In this document: positions 38,750 to 51,800 of the stretch, in pieces
Position numbering within the stretch: position 1 is the first letter of the stretch
Layout: each line of letters begins with the position of its first letter
From: Neocallimastix lanati (nom. inval.)
Taxonomy: Eukaryota; Neocallimastigomycota; Neocallimastigomycetes; Neocallimastigales; Neocallimastigaceae
DNA: 64,000 bases
Assembly (NCBI GenBank): GCA_016946835.1
Contig: JACVTC010000026.1
Span: 770,001-834,000 of the forward strand
Reading direction: 5' to 3'
Notes under the pieces: generated by a model
Database searches by the model: none
The model's input: only the letters and a program-made list of their open reading frames with translations
Told to the model about the DNA's origin: nothing
Program-made: the position numbers and the translations under genes

Positions 38750-39617
38750 TATAGAAACTACATATATTTAAAAAGACTATTTAACAACTTTCTTATTCTT
38801 TTAATTACAAACTAATTTAACATAATATAACTTTTACACAACAACGACGACAGCCGCCCTTCTCTTAATTCAGAGAAATGCTTTATTTTTATGTTATTTA
38901 GTTATAATTAACTATTTAATTAATTGTTCTTGTGATTAGAATAAACTATTAATAATTATTATTTAAGGAAATATTTAATAACTATATAAATATAAATATA
39001 AAATAATAAGAATATAATTAAAACATTGATTTATGCTATAAAATTTATTATTAATTATAAACATAATTAATATATAGAAATCAAGCCACATATTGAAATT
39101 GTTGTAAAATCATTAGATTTAAATTTGATTTATGACATTAATTTATGTTTGAATAATAAAACTAATTTTATATTAATTAAGGTTTGAATATTTCATTTTA
39201 TATCATATATATATTTCTTAATAGTAGTCATTAAAAAGTTAAAATAGTAAAATAAATAAAACATTGTTAAAAAATAAATGAAATTCATATTATAAAAAAC
39301 AAACAATTTTTATTTTTATATTAATAAATTTTATCGATAAATAAAAATAAATATTATAATTAGAATCTTCATCATATTTATTTTATTATATTTTATTGTA
39401 CCATATATAAAAGTAATAGCATTATTCATAATTATAATAATTTTAATCTTCTAAAAATAATAATTTTATCATTAAATATATATATATTTTTTATTCTAAA
39501 TGCAATTATTACATCATTAAATACTTTATAATCTAGATATAATACATATATCTTTAAGTCCTATTTCTTAATATAATAATTATATTATTAGTCACTCTAA
39601 TGTATAATATAATAATT

Positions 39618-39850
39618 TATTCTTCTCTAAATAAAACAAAAATAGCTCAATATTATATCTTCTGTTTTTAATATATCTATTCTTCCCTAAATAAAATAGA
39701 AATAGAACAACATAATATCTTTTTATTTTTAATATATTTATTTTTCCTTAAATAAAATAAAAATAGAACAACATATTCTATTTTAATACTTATTCTTCCC
39801 TAAATAAAACAAAAATAGAACAACATATTCTATTTTAATAAAACAAAAAT
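39618..39850. repeat. Degenerate minisatellite, 4 copies of 50-60 bp
   Basis: The block TATTCTTCCCTAAATAAAA followed by CAAAAATAGAACAACATATT recurs, starting near 39618, 39678, 39739 and 39791. The last two copies are the most alike, and a fragment reappears near 39935. Confidence 0.85.
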
Positions 39851-40693
39851 AACAAATTATTTTATAATTTTAAATATAATTACTATTAATAAAATGTCAT
39901 AACAATATTATTCAATGCATCCAATATATTTATTATTCCTAAATAAAAATAGCACATCCATAATATTAGTATATTTTTCGATATAATTGTTCTAACATAA
40001 AAAAGATATATATATTATCATTAGAATTAAAATTTTTAATCCAATAAATATTCTTTTATTATGTAAAGGTTAGGTATTTTTAATGTAAAAAAAAAAATTT
40101 TTTTTCTTAATTAAAAAAATTTTTTTTTATTTATTTAGTTATATAATATTATAGTTATATAATATTATAGTATTAACATCTTTAAATAAATATTATTTCG
40201 ATTATTTCGATTCTTATTTTTATTATTATTTTTTATTTAAAATATTTTTATTTAAAATTATTTTTGATAAATATATATACATATATATATATTTACTAAA
40301 AATGCTTCACCTATTATAACTATTAACTTTTTATGATTTTTCTAAAATTTTAATATCTTGTTAAGTAAAGTTTAATTAAGCCTCTTAGTAGTGCAGGATT
40401 AGCAATTGAAATATTAAGTAAAGTTTAAAAGTGTCTAAATTTTAATTATTACTATATTACTATAGTACTAAAAAAAAAAAAATTAAAAATAAATAAAATA
40501 CAATGATATTTATTTTTAATTTTTTTTTTTTTTTTTTTTTTATTTTTATTTTTATTTATATTTCTTAATTAAATTAAAAAAAAAAAAATATATATGTAAA
40601 TGAAACAATAATTATAATTTATAGATAAGGTATAAAATTAATAAATTGAATTAATATATTATTTTAAAATTTATTTTATAAAAAAAGTAGACT

Positions 40694-40729
<36 letters not shown>

Positions 40730-42174
40730 CAAAAAAAATAATAAGAAAAAAAATAAAATAATACTAAATTAGTATTATTAATCGGAATATATATATTTGT
40801 AATTAAAAAATGAGAAAATTAATATATTTGCTTATTATTTATAAATATTTATATAATATTAAACAACATAGAAGATTTTTAATTTTTTTTTTATTTTTTT
40901 ATGGTTTTGTTACATATATTTATTATTAGTTTTATTACTTTAAATTAAAATACAATATTATTTATTAAATATATAATTAAAGAAGAAAATCATTAAATAT
41001 ATAGAAAATAATTTAAGAAAATAATATAAAAAGTATTAAATTTATTAAAAGTTTATTCAAAATAAATAATATTTTCATTTAAATACTATTGTTAATATAA
41101 GAAAGTTTAATTTTTACTTTTATTAACGACCTATTTAAAAAAAAAGCATTAATTATTGATTAGCTTTCAAATATACTCATTATGGTTAATGCGAATCAAA
41201 AAAAAAAAAAAATAAGTAAAGGAATAAATAGCTATCTATTTTTTGAAATGTCTATATTATTTTTTTATTAATTTTAATTTTTTTAATTTTTTTTTATTTT
41301 TATTATTTTATAAAAAGCAATGAACTCTTTTATTTATTTGTTTTTAACTTTTATTTGAATGGAAAGTTTTTTTTTTATTTTTTATTTTTTATTTTTTGTT
41401 AATATATTTTTAATTAAATATAATAAAAATAAATATAATTTTTAATTCTAAAGGCATATATTAATAATAAAATCTAATTTATATTTTATTGGTAAACTAA
41501 ATTAAAAATGATATTGTTCAAAGAAATTTATTGTTTAATATAACCATAATTGTAGCATATCTATTTATATTAAAATAAATTAAAAAATATATTATAATAA
41601 ATTCTAATATATATTATATAAATTAATTAATAAATATTTTAATTTAAATCAACAAAAATAAAAAAAGAAGCTCATTATTAAAAGTGAATCGTTTAGAATA
41701 AGGTTATAAAAATGGTTTTAATATAAATAATATAAATAATATATATATAATATATGACAATATATTACTATATATTAAATATATTATTTAATTTATTATT
41801 AATAATTTAATATAAAAATTATATTAAATAAAATTATATATCATATTTCAAAAAATTTATATATATTAACATCGTTGAAAAACATGGTTTAAATCCTTAT
41901 TTTATTTTTTATATTTATTTTTTTATTTTTTATTTAAAAAAAATATAATAAAATAATTTTTAATATAATGAAATAATAAAATAATAAAATGAAAAAAAAT
42001 AGTTAGTATATAAAATAAAAAATATATATTTAGTAAATCATTTTTCTTTTATAAAGAAATCAAATTAATAATATTATTTAATTATTAATATATTAATATA
42101 ATCATTTAGTTTTAAAATTAAGAGATTTATTGTTATTGCTATATACATTTTAATTTCTTTTATGTGATATCTTT

Positions 42175-42566
42175 AAAAATTTCTAATAATTGCTATTATT
42201 ATTTGTTTTATTTAATAAAAATGAAGATTCTAAATAGTATAGAATATATTATATATATTTTGAATTTTATGTTATCTATAGAATTATTAACATAAAAATA
42301 TTGTTATGGAAAGCATATTGGATTATTATATAATTGAGATAATTATGCTTAATAACATTTTATTCTATATAAAAATTTCTAATAATTGCTATTATTATTT
42401 GTTTTTTTTAATAAAAATGAAGATTCTAAATAGTATAGAATATATTATATATATTTTGAATTTTATGTTATCTATAGAATTATTAACATAAAAATATTGT
42501 TATGGAAAGCATATTGGATTATTATATAATTGAGATAATTATGCTTAATAACATTTTATTCTATAT
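42175..42566. repeat. Tandem duplication, 2 copies of 196 bp
   Basis: The second copy (42371-42566) repeats 42175-42370 almost base for base. One visible difference lies in the TTTGTTTTATTT/TTTGTTTTTTTT stretch. The unit contains a potential stem, TGTTATGGAAAGCAT with ATGCTTAATAACA. There is no coding content. Confidence 0.95.
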
Positions 42567-42829
42567 AGAGTATTATATATGTTTTAAATTTTATAATTAA
42601 TATTCTATAATAATTAAGAATTATTATTTGGTTTTTTACTTTGATTTTTATTATAATTATAATCATATTTTTATTTTTATTTTTATTATAATTGTAATCA
42701 TATTTTAAAATATAATTGTGTTAATATAGAAAAAAATATTTAGTAAATATTACTTAAAAAAAAAGATAATTATTATAAAAATAAAATATATACTAAATAA
42801 TTTTTTCTATATTAAATAATTATTTTATT

Positions 42830-43150
42830 ATTATTATTTTTAATATTACTACTACTACTACTAAATAATAATAATAAATAATAAATACTAATACTATTAC
42901 TAATACTAACTTGGCAATAAAATAATAATAATAAATAGTAGTAACAATAATAAATAGTAATAATAATAATTAATAGTAGAAACAATATTGAAATTGTGAT
43001 AGTACTAATAATAATAGTACAAATAATAAGAAATAATGATAATAACAAATAATAAATAATGTTAATGCTAATAATAGTACTAATACTAATAATACTAATA
43101 ATGATAATAATATTACTACTACAATATCTATATTATTATTATTAGTAGTA
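42830..43150. repeat. AATAGT/AATACT trinucleotide-type tract
   Basis: Interspersed ATA, AGT and ACT triplets run over about 320 bp. The two short minus-strand frames here are made entirely by the repeat. Confidence 0.85.
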
Positions 43151-45009
43151 GAATATTTTAGCAATAGCATTTAATTGTCTTTTTAAATTGAATTATTAAT
43201 TTAAAATTGTAATTAAAGCCATAACAATTTATGGAAATTTTTTTATAATGTATGGATATATTGTATTTAAATAGATTTGTATATGAATTTTAAAGCATTT
43301 ATGTAAGTTATGTTTATTCAAGCCACTAATATATATTAATAAAATTTTTAAATTTCATAAAGTTTACCAATAAACATATGCTATAAAAGTTAATTTTTAT
43401 TTTTTTTTTTTTTTTTAAAATTTATTAATAAATAAAATTTTATTTTAATGTATTTATTAATTATAATATATTTTTTATTTAAAATTTATTAAAAAAAAAA
43501 ATAAAAAAATAATAAAAAAAAATATTATAACTTATTATTACTTGATATATGTTCAAATAAAGTAATATTAACTTATTTTTTTTTTTATTTTTTTATTTTT
43601 ATTTTTTTTAATAAATACAATATTTTTTAATAATACAAATATATTATTAATATATAAAATATATAGAAAAAATGTTTTGATATTTTTATATTATATTTTA
43701 ATATATTACTCAAAGATTATTGAAAAATAAATATTTATATTAAAAAGTTTATTAAATAAAATTTACAATTTAAGATTTATTTATATGTTTTTTTTTCTAT
43801 TTATTAAATATTATATATTTATTATAATTTAATATATGCATTTAATATAATATAATATAATATTAATTTTAATTTTATTATTATTATTATTATTTTTATT
43901 ATATATATATTTTTTAATTTCTAATATTTACAATAAGAAAAAGATTAAAATTAATTTTTATTTTATTTTATTTTATTTTTTTTTTTTTATCTTATATTTA
44001 TTTTGAGAAAATATTTTTTTCTTCATATTGTTAATAAATATATATTTAAAAAGTATAAATAAAATAATATAATCAAAGAGTGAAATAAGCATTTAATAAA
44101 AAATAATATAAGCTAAAAAGTAAATTTTTTTACTTTTTAACAAAAAAAAAAAAAAAAAAAGAATTAGTTATCTCTTTTCTTTTTTTTTTTTTTTATTTTT
44201 TTAATACTATATTTTTAAATATCAGTTCTGAAAAGAAATGCTTTCATATAGTATTTAAAAATTATTATCAGAAATATTAACTAAAAAAGGATAAATCAAT
44301 AAAGAAGATTATATTTACAAAAAAAAAAAAAAAACTTATCGAGATATATATTAATTGATTCATAATTATTAGTATTTAAAAAGAATAAAAAGAAATATTT
44401 ATTAAATATTATAATATGAAATAATATATATGTGTATATAAAAAAAAAAAAAATAAAAAAAAAATAATAATTAGTAAAAGGATAAATAAAAAACTAAAAA
44501 AAAATACCAAAGAAAAAATAACGAAAAAAAAAAAAAAAAAACGGATTCTTTTTTGGTAAACAAATTGAAACAAAAGGTAGTAGTACAAAATATTCTATTT
44601 TATTAATAAATCAAAAATTATAATAATTAATAAGTTAAATATAAGTATAATAAAAAATTCTTTAAAAAAAAATACTTACAAAAAGAATAATTTTACTTAT
44701 ACAATTATTTCGTATACGAATTATATTTATATAAAAGAAGAAATATAAATGTTTTTATTTATTCCTTAAATTACGCAATAAATCAAATTTATATATATTT
44801 TAGTTATTTTTTTAAAAGTATATTTTATATTATATACTGTAGTATATACGAATTTTCATATTTATATAAAACACCTTAATAAATTAGTTAATATCAAACA
44901 AAAACAAAAAATAAAATAAATATAAATATTTACATAAGATTATTATACAGTCAATTTTTGGTATCTTTTGCTTAATTAAAAGTATTTATTTTTTGAATTA
45001 TAGAAAATA

Positions 45010-47866
45010 ATGATTGTTTATGAAGAGGTAAATTTCTTTTATTATTAAATTATTAAATTGAATTAAGAAAAAAGATTAATTCAATATTATTTATTTATAT
45101 TAAATTTAATATAATAAAATTTTAAATATTTTAACCTATATATAACTTATTAAATATTTAGAACCCAAATAATGGTTATATTGATGATTCTTTTTCCAAT
45201 GATGAATTAGATTCAGAAACAGAAATTGAAAATGCCTTGGCCATTATTAATACTGAAATTAATGAAAAGATTATAAAAAGTGGTTATTTAAAAAAGAAAG
45301 GTGAAAAAAGAAAGGCTTGGAAAAAGCGTTGGTTTGTTTTACGTTCAAATAGATTATCATACTATAAAAATGAGAAGGTATTTTTTTTTAAAAATAATAT
45401 CATATTATTTTTAAAAGAATTTTTTTTGTTTCATATATATATTTTATTTATTTATTTATTATTTTTTTCGAAAGATTTTTAATATTCTTATATTCCTAAG
45501 ATATTCAAAATAATAACTGTTTTATTTTTTTTTTTTCCTTGTTATATTATTTCTTTAATAATATGTAGGAATACAAACTATTAAAAGTTATTCGTTTAGA
45601 TGATATATTATCTGTAAATAATTTTGAAAATCAACAAAAATATATTCATTCCATGAATAACAATAAATCTGATTCAACGCCAATTTCTCCAAAACCACAA
45701 AAACAAAATTTGTTAAATGCTTTTTATGTTAATACGAATGAACGTCCATATCTATTACAAGCTCAATCTATAGAAGACAGAGATCAATGGATTAAAGCCT
45801 TAAATTCTGCTATTTCAGGAAAAAAGACAAATGCTTTTAATCCTCAAGAATTTCTTACAAATAATAATTTAATTTCTTCATCTAAAGCTAAAGATATTGA
45901 TCAAAAATTAAATCAAGCTAATGTTAATGATAATACTTTAGCTTCTTATAATACAAATATGGATAATAGTCATGAAAAAAATGATACGATAGAAACTGAA
46001 CAAAATATTTTAACCGAAGAAGATGAAATTAATAAAATTAATCAGATGATTCAGAAAAATATTGCTTTACAAATTCCAAAAGTAAACGTAAAAGAAGATT
46101 ATAGTAAAGTTTATTATATTAATAATATGACACCAAAAATTCAAAAAGCAAAGACAACAAAGGCTGTTAATTTTTCAACTAGTGCTCCAAGTGTACATAT
46201 TTTAATGGATGAGGAAAGTGATGATGATACAGAGGAATTAAGAGTTGATGAAGATGAAGATGATGAACTTTCTTATGAAGAATTTAAAAAGACAGTTGTT
46301 AAGGATGAAAATGGTGATTATGTTTGCAGTAATGAAGAAAATTTAGAATTCTTTAATAGTGATGAAATTTTAAATGTTATCGAGAAAAAACTAAAGTTTG
46401 AAAATGAAATGAATCTTGCTAATTCATCTTCGACATATGGTAATTATTCAATGACAAGACCAATTGCCGTATCAAAAAGAGGCCAAATTAACAATAAAAA
46501 TCGTATTGATTTATTGTCAAGAGAAAAATTAGATATGGATGATGATGATGACGATGATGATGATGAAGACGATGAAGAAGAAGATGAAGATGATGATTAT
46601 ATGTTAAGTTCATCATATGATGAACATAACTCATTGTATTCTCAAAGAAAAGAATATTTAAAAGAACAAATGGAAAAAGATGTGATTATTCAACAAGGAT
46701 ATATGTATAAATATCGTAAAAATGCATTAAAGAAAAAATGGAAGAAATATTGGTTTGTTATTAGAAGTGGTAATTTATTCATATATAAAAATGAACAAGA
46801 ATATGTTGTGAAGTCAATTATTCCATTAGAAAATACAATGGCTATTTGTGAAGTAAAACGTTCTAGTAGAATAGGAAGAAAAGGTAAAAAGAATAGAGTA
46901 AGATATTGTTTTCAACTTATTCAATCTATTAATCCGAAAATGCCAGAAAGACATTATTCTGTGGATTCAGTGAATACCGTTAGTACTAATAATACAGATC
47001 TATCTAATGAACCAATTTTTACTAAACAAAATAATTTTGCAGAACCAAATGAAATTAGTAGTTCTTATTCATCTACTACTTCACTTCAAAATCAAAGTCA
47101 ATCACAATCACAATCACAATCTCAAAATAGTAATTCTAGTAATATTAATAATATAAATACTATGACTGATAATACTATCAATTCGACTTTTGCTCTTCAA
47201 GATACAATAAAAATTAAACGTAGTTCAATTTCTCAACTTACTAATAAGATTAAAAGTATGCATAACAAAGTTAATAGTCACGATCATCATAATGATTGTA
47301 ATAATAATACTATTACTGCTACTGCTTCTACTCCTACTTCTGCTTCAGCTTCTTCTTCTACTACTACTAATAATAATAATAATAATATTAAAGAAAATAA
47401 TCTTTCATCAGTTTCAACAAATAATGTAGAAGAAGAAGATTCAAATAGTAAAGATGCTGATAAAGTTATTTCTACTTCAGTAACCTCAAATATTAATAAT
47501 TCTAATAATAGTTTAAATAATAATGAAACAATGAATAATGGAAATAATAATACTGATGTTATAAAAAAGAAGACGACTAGTATATTAAAGATTAATACTA
47601 ATAATAAAAGATTAACAGGTAATTTTGATTCTTATAATAATAATTTTGAAGATGGTAATAGAAATTCAAAATATAAAAGAAATTCTCTTTTAGCTAGTGC
47701 GTTGTCACCAAGTAGTAACATGACTCCAATGACGCCTAAAACACCTAAAAGAAAAACTTTTGTTAAAGTATTTACTTTTTCAGCACCAACAGAAACCTCT
47801 AGGAAAATTTGGATAGCTAATTTACTTAATGAATGTGAAAAAGTTCAAGAAGTTCAAGAAAAGTAA
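45010..47866 (+). CDS. Double pleckstrin-homology-domain protein
   Basis: The model is join(45010..45027,45162..45377,45569..47866), 843 residues. The first coding exon is only six codons (MIVYEE). PH domain 1 spans about residues 46-155, from SGYLKKKGEKRKAWKKRWFVLR, split by intron 2 after YYKNEK, to RDQWIKALNSAI. PH domain 2 starts near 452 (QQGYMYKYRKNALKKKWKKYWFVIRSG) and runs to RVRYCFQLI. It is then interrupted by about 270 Ser/Asn/Thr-rich residues before its last strand and helix (FVKVFTFSAPTETSRKIWIANLL), so this second domain is split in sequence. Between the domains lies an acidic linker with an Asp/Glu run at 46537-46600. PH domains bind phosphoinositides or proteins; the basic residues before WFV fit lipid binding. 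No other domain is seen, so it is probably a membrane-recruited scaffold. Confidence 0.88.
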
Positions 47867-47899
47867 TAATAAAATCACTACAAATTAATAAAAAATATT

Positions 47900-48497
47900 T
47901 TATATAATGGAGTAGTTAATTTTAAATTTATTTATATATATAAAATAGTAATATTAATATAAATAAAATAGTAATAATAAATATTAAAATAATTAAATAA
48001 GACTTTAAAGTGTTAATAGTACTTAAGATATTATCCATTATGATAACGTAAAAAATAAATAAATAAATAAATAAAAAAAAAAAGAAAAAAAAAATATGTA
48101 TTAAATTAACAATAATATTAACAAAAAAAAAAAAAAAAAAAATAGTAGTATTAATAATTGTTAAAATATGTTATTAGAATAATAGGAATAATAACAAAAA
48201 AATTAAATAAATTTATTTATTTATTTATATAAAATAGTAATATTAATATAAATAAAATAGTAATAATAAATATTAAAATAATTAAGACTTTGAAGTGTTA
48301 ATAGTACTTAAGATATTATCCATTATGATAACGTAAAAAATAAATAAATAAATAAATAAAAAAAAAAAGAAAAAAAAAAAATATGTATTAAATTAACAAT
48401 AATATTAACAAAAAAAAAAAAAAGTAGTAGTATTAATAATTGTTAAAATATGTTATTAGAATAATAGGAATAATAACGTAAAAAAATAAATAAATAA

Positions 48498-48535
<38 letters not shown>

Positions 48536-48610
48536 GTAGTATTAATAATTGTTAAAATATGTTATTAGAATAATAGGAATAATAACAAAAAAATTAAATA
48601 AAGTAAAATT
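47900..48610. repeat. Three-copy tandem repeat, period about 285 bp, last copy shortened
   Basis: TTAATAGTACTTAAGATATT occurs at 48012 and 48297. AATAATTGTTAAAATATG occurs in three successive positions near 48152, 48434 and 48543. The third copy lacks the first half of the unit. Copies differ mainly in A-run and AAAT-run length. The array lies between the PH gene and the 3' end of the LINE. Confidence 0.9.
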
Positions 48611-48630
48611 TAATAAAAAAAAAAAAAAAA

Positions 48631-48661
<31 letters not shown>

Positions 48662-48899
48662 AACGGCAGCAAACTTGTTTCATCTTTATTAATTAAATAT
48701 TTGATAAAATACATGTAATAAAATAATAAAAAAGAAAAAAAAGATAAAAAAATAAACAAAAAATAAAACACAAAATAAAAATAAAATAATGGTATAATAT
48801 ATTCTAGTTTCATTTAATTAATATTTGTAAGACTTCACAAGGGCATTATTATACTGAAGTATAATAATTAACTTTGACTTCGCAATGTTAATCATAATT

Positions 48900-51800
48900 T
48901 TAAGATACAAAATTATGATCTTCATTGGTTGCGCTAGCCCTGCTGGCCTGTCTTACTGTTTCTTCAGCATTGACGCTCTTGGTAGTAGTAGTACGATTCG
49001 ATTTGAACCTATTGAACAAAGACCATTGCTGGCCAATAGCAATAGGTATAATCGATTGGAGAAGTGCCGCAGTAACCACTAAGAACGGAGTATCAGAATA
49101 AGCACCTGATTTCATCTGGCACTTAAATAGATCCTTCCATTCCCTTGTACTGTTATTAATACTTCGACCTCCAAGAAGGAAATTAAACACTTTTTCACAC
49201 ACACTAGAATCAATATACACATTATTTTCAATACTATTACTAACATTACTAAAAATACTATTACTAATATTATTATTACTATTATAATTATTACTATTAT
49301 TACTATTACTATTATCATTATTACTATTAACAATATCATTTGTTAGGTTGCCACGGTAAAAAGCATTATATAAAAATAAAATTTTATCATTAACTTTACT
49401 ACGAGTATGATTGAAAAAGGGACAATCAATTAACCAATGACTTATCCATTGTTTATTACTTTTACAACAGGGACAAAAATTAGGACACATTTGGTCCACT
49501 ATTTTTGCAGCTTTAGCAATTCTAGCATCTAATCTATATCCGCTTCGTGCTCTCAATAGCCAATAGAAACCATATGAAAGATCAGGATAGTCATAACAAA
49601 GTTTTATAAATTTTGATGTTTCTTCGAATTTGTTTTTGTCATAAAATTCAGCTTTAATAGAATTGATTTTCATATCTCTTTTCCAATAAAAATCCTTGAT
49701 TTTATTATCGTTATTACCTCTTTTCTCTAGTTTACGTTTAAGAGTTCTACTTTCTTTTGTCCATGTATATTTTCTAGATTTTGGAATATTATTAACTAAA
49801 TAGGAAATAATACAATTTGAATTTTTCCATTTATCAAAACATTTGACCTGAGACAAAGCACACTTAGCTGACAATGGAGGAATATGTAAATCTTTTGAAA
49901 TAGAATATACATTAATAAATGATTTGGCTTTTTGTATACCTGCAATCCATCTTAATCCTTTATTAATTAATTTCTGAGTATTATTTGTTCTCGTTTTATT
50001 CGAACCAAGTAAAGGTGCAAAGTAAGAGACTTTACTAAGTACATAAGAGTTAATTATAATCTTCTTAAATGGAATAGGAATTTTGGAATTTGAAAGAAAT
50101 TTACTAACAGAAAAGAGAGCTTTAGTTACTTTAGAGTTAAGTAATTTAATAATAGGTTTCAACGATAAGCTTTTATCAAATGGTATACCTAAATAGGTAT
50201 AACATTTAGTTATTGGAATTGGTTGACCAGCAAGATAAAAAGTAGGATCTCTTTTATTTTGAAAAAGAGGTGTGTCTGGTCGAATCACCATCGTTGCACA
50301 CTTATTAATTCCAAAATTCATCATATTAAATTTAGCCCATTCATTTACCTTCTTAAGCATTTTTTTCAACTTAGTTCTTGACGGTGCGCATAGAACAATA
50401 TCATCTGCAAAGAGTCCACCACAACATCTAGATTCGCCTAAAGGAATTCCAAGTTCTGAAACATCATTAAAAATGTCATTAATAAAAAGATTGAAAAGAA
50501 TTGGTGATAGTGGACAACCTTGTCTAACTCCTTTCATAATATTAAAAGATTCCGAATATTGATCATCAATTTTAACACTAGCTTTGGATGTCAAATATAG
50601 ATTTTTTATAAATTGATAACATTTACCTCTAATACCTAAAGCATCTAATTTATATAAAATATTACCTATTGGAACAGAATCATATGCCTTTTTTAAATCT
50701 AGAAAAGCAAGGTAAGTTTCTTTATTATCATTTTTACGCCTTTGACAAATTTCTCGAATTGAAATAAATAAACTAACACATTCTTCTTTAGTACGAAATC
50801 CAAATTGCTCTGGCCTAATAAAATTATTTTTAAGTCCATATTCTGAAATTCTTTTGGAGACTATTTTCGAAATGAGTTTAATACCATTGTTAATCAGAGA
50901 GATACCTCGATAATTGTCACAATCAGATAGATCATCTCCTTTTTTAGGAATAGATATAATACTTGCTTCATTCCATGAGCTAGGAAATTCTCCATTCCAA
51001 ATTCTTGAGTATATCTTCTGTAAACAATTTAAACCAGAAGAAGAATTATTTACTGAATTTTCGTCATCCGGAGGAATTAAAGCTTTATAAAATTCAATAG
51101 GAATTCCATCCGGGCCTGAAGCTCTAAAATTTGGAGTAGCCAAAATTGCTTCTCTAATTTCTTCTATACTGATGTCTTGATTTATATCCCATTCATTGTG
51201 TCTCGTATACCTAATTGTTCCATTGGAAAATTTATTATACCATTCGATTAATGCACTATTGATATCAGAATGGCTTGAAGCAAGTTTTTTATAGTGATTG
51301 TGCCATACTTCTAACTGTTCTTTAGTAGAAGTAGCTAGTTTACCATTTTTGTCCTTTACTGGAGAATTTGACATATTTTTAAATTTATCTACTTTTGCTG
51401 TTGTTTTAAGCCATTTCCAAGCTTTTTTAGGGTTATGAGATTTCATATATTCACATCCTGTATTAATCCAATGTTGGTATTCAGTTTTCCTATAAATATT
51501 ACACATATGATGAATAATTTTGCACATTCTATTATATTTATCAATTAATTCTTCAAATTCATCTAAATTATGATAAGAACCTCTTCTTTTAATGGATTTA
51601 TATAATTTCATTTTGAGTTTTTGCAAATTAAATATTTTCTGCGACATATGAAAAAAAGATTTTCGAACTTCTGAAATTGACGTGATATTAAGTTCCTTAG
51701 CAATATTGAATGAAGTTGAAATAAATTTCTTTGAAATATCATCAATACTAATATTAGGATCTGGAATCACTTCCTCTAATACACTAAAATAGTTGTTGTC

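Larger units (their letters stand above)
37760..45009. other. 7.2-kb AT desert with several tandem repeats
   Basis: It contains a TTTA array (38701-38746), a small G+C spot at 38840-38870, a degenerate 50-60-bp minisatellite (39618-39850), a 53-bp-spaced direct repeat TTAAGTAAAGTTTA (40361 and 40414), a 196-bp duplication (42175-42566) and a trinucleotide-like AATAGT tract (42830-43150). The last few hundred bases are the 5' flank of the PH-domain gene. Short frames in the trinucleotide tract are artefacts. Confidence 0.6.

Noticed and set aside
40361-40427. 14-bp direct repeat TTAAGTAAAGTTTA spaced 53 bp, as a target duplication
   Set aside because: The enclosed segment has no element features; likely a local duplication.
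42306-43170. Small frames in the 196-bp duplication and the AATAGT tract
   Set aside because: Low complexity, no family resemblance; repeat-derived.
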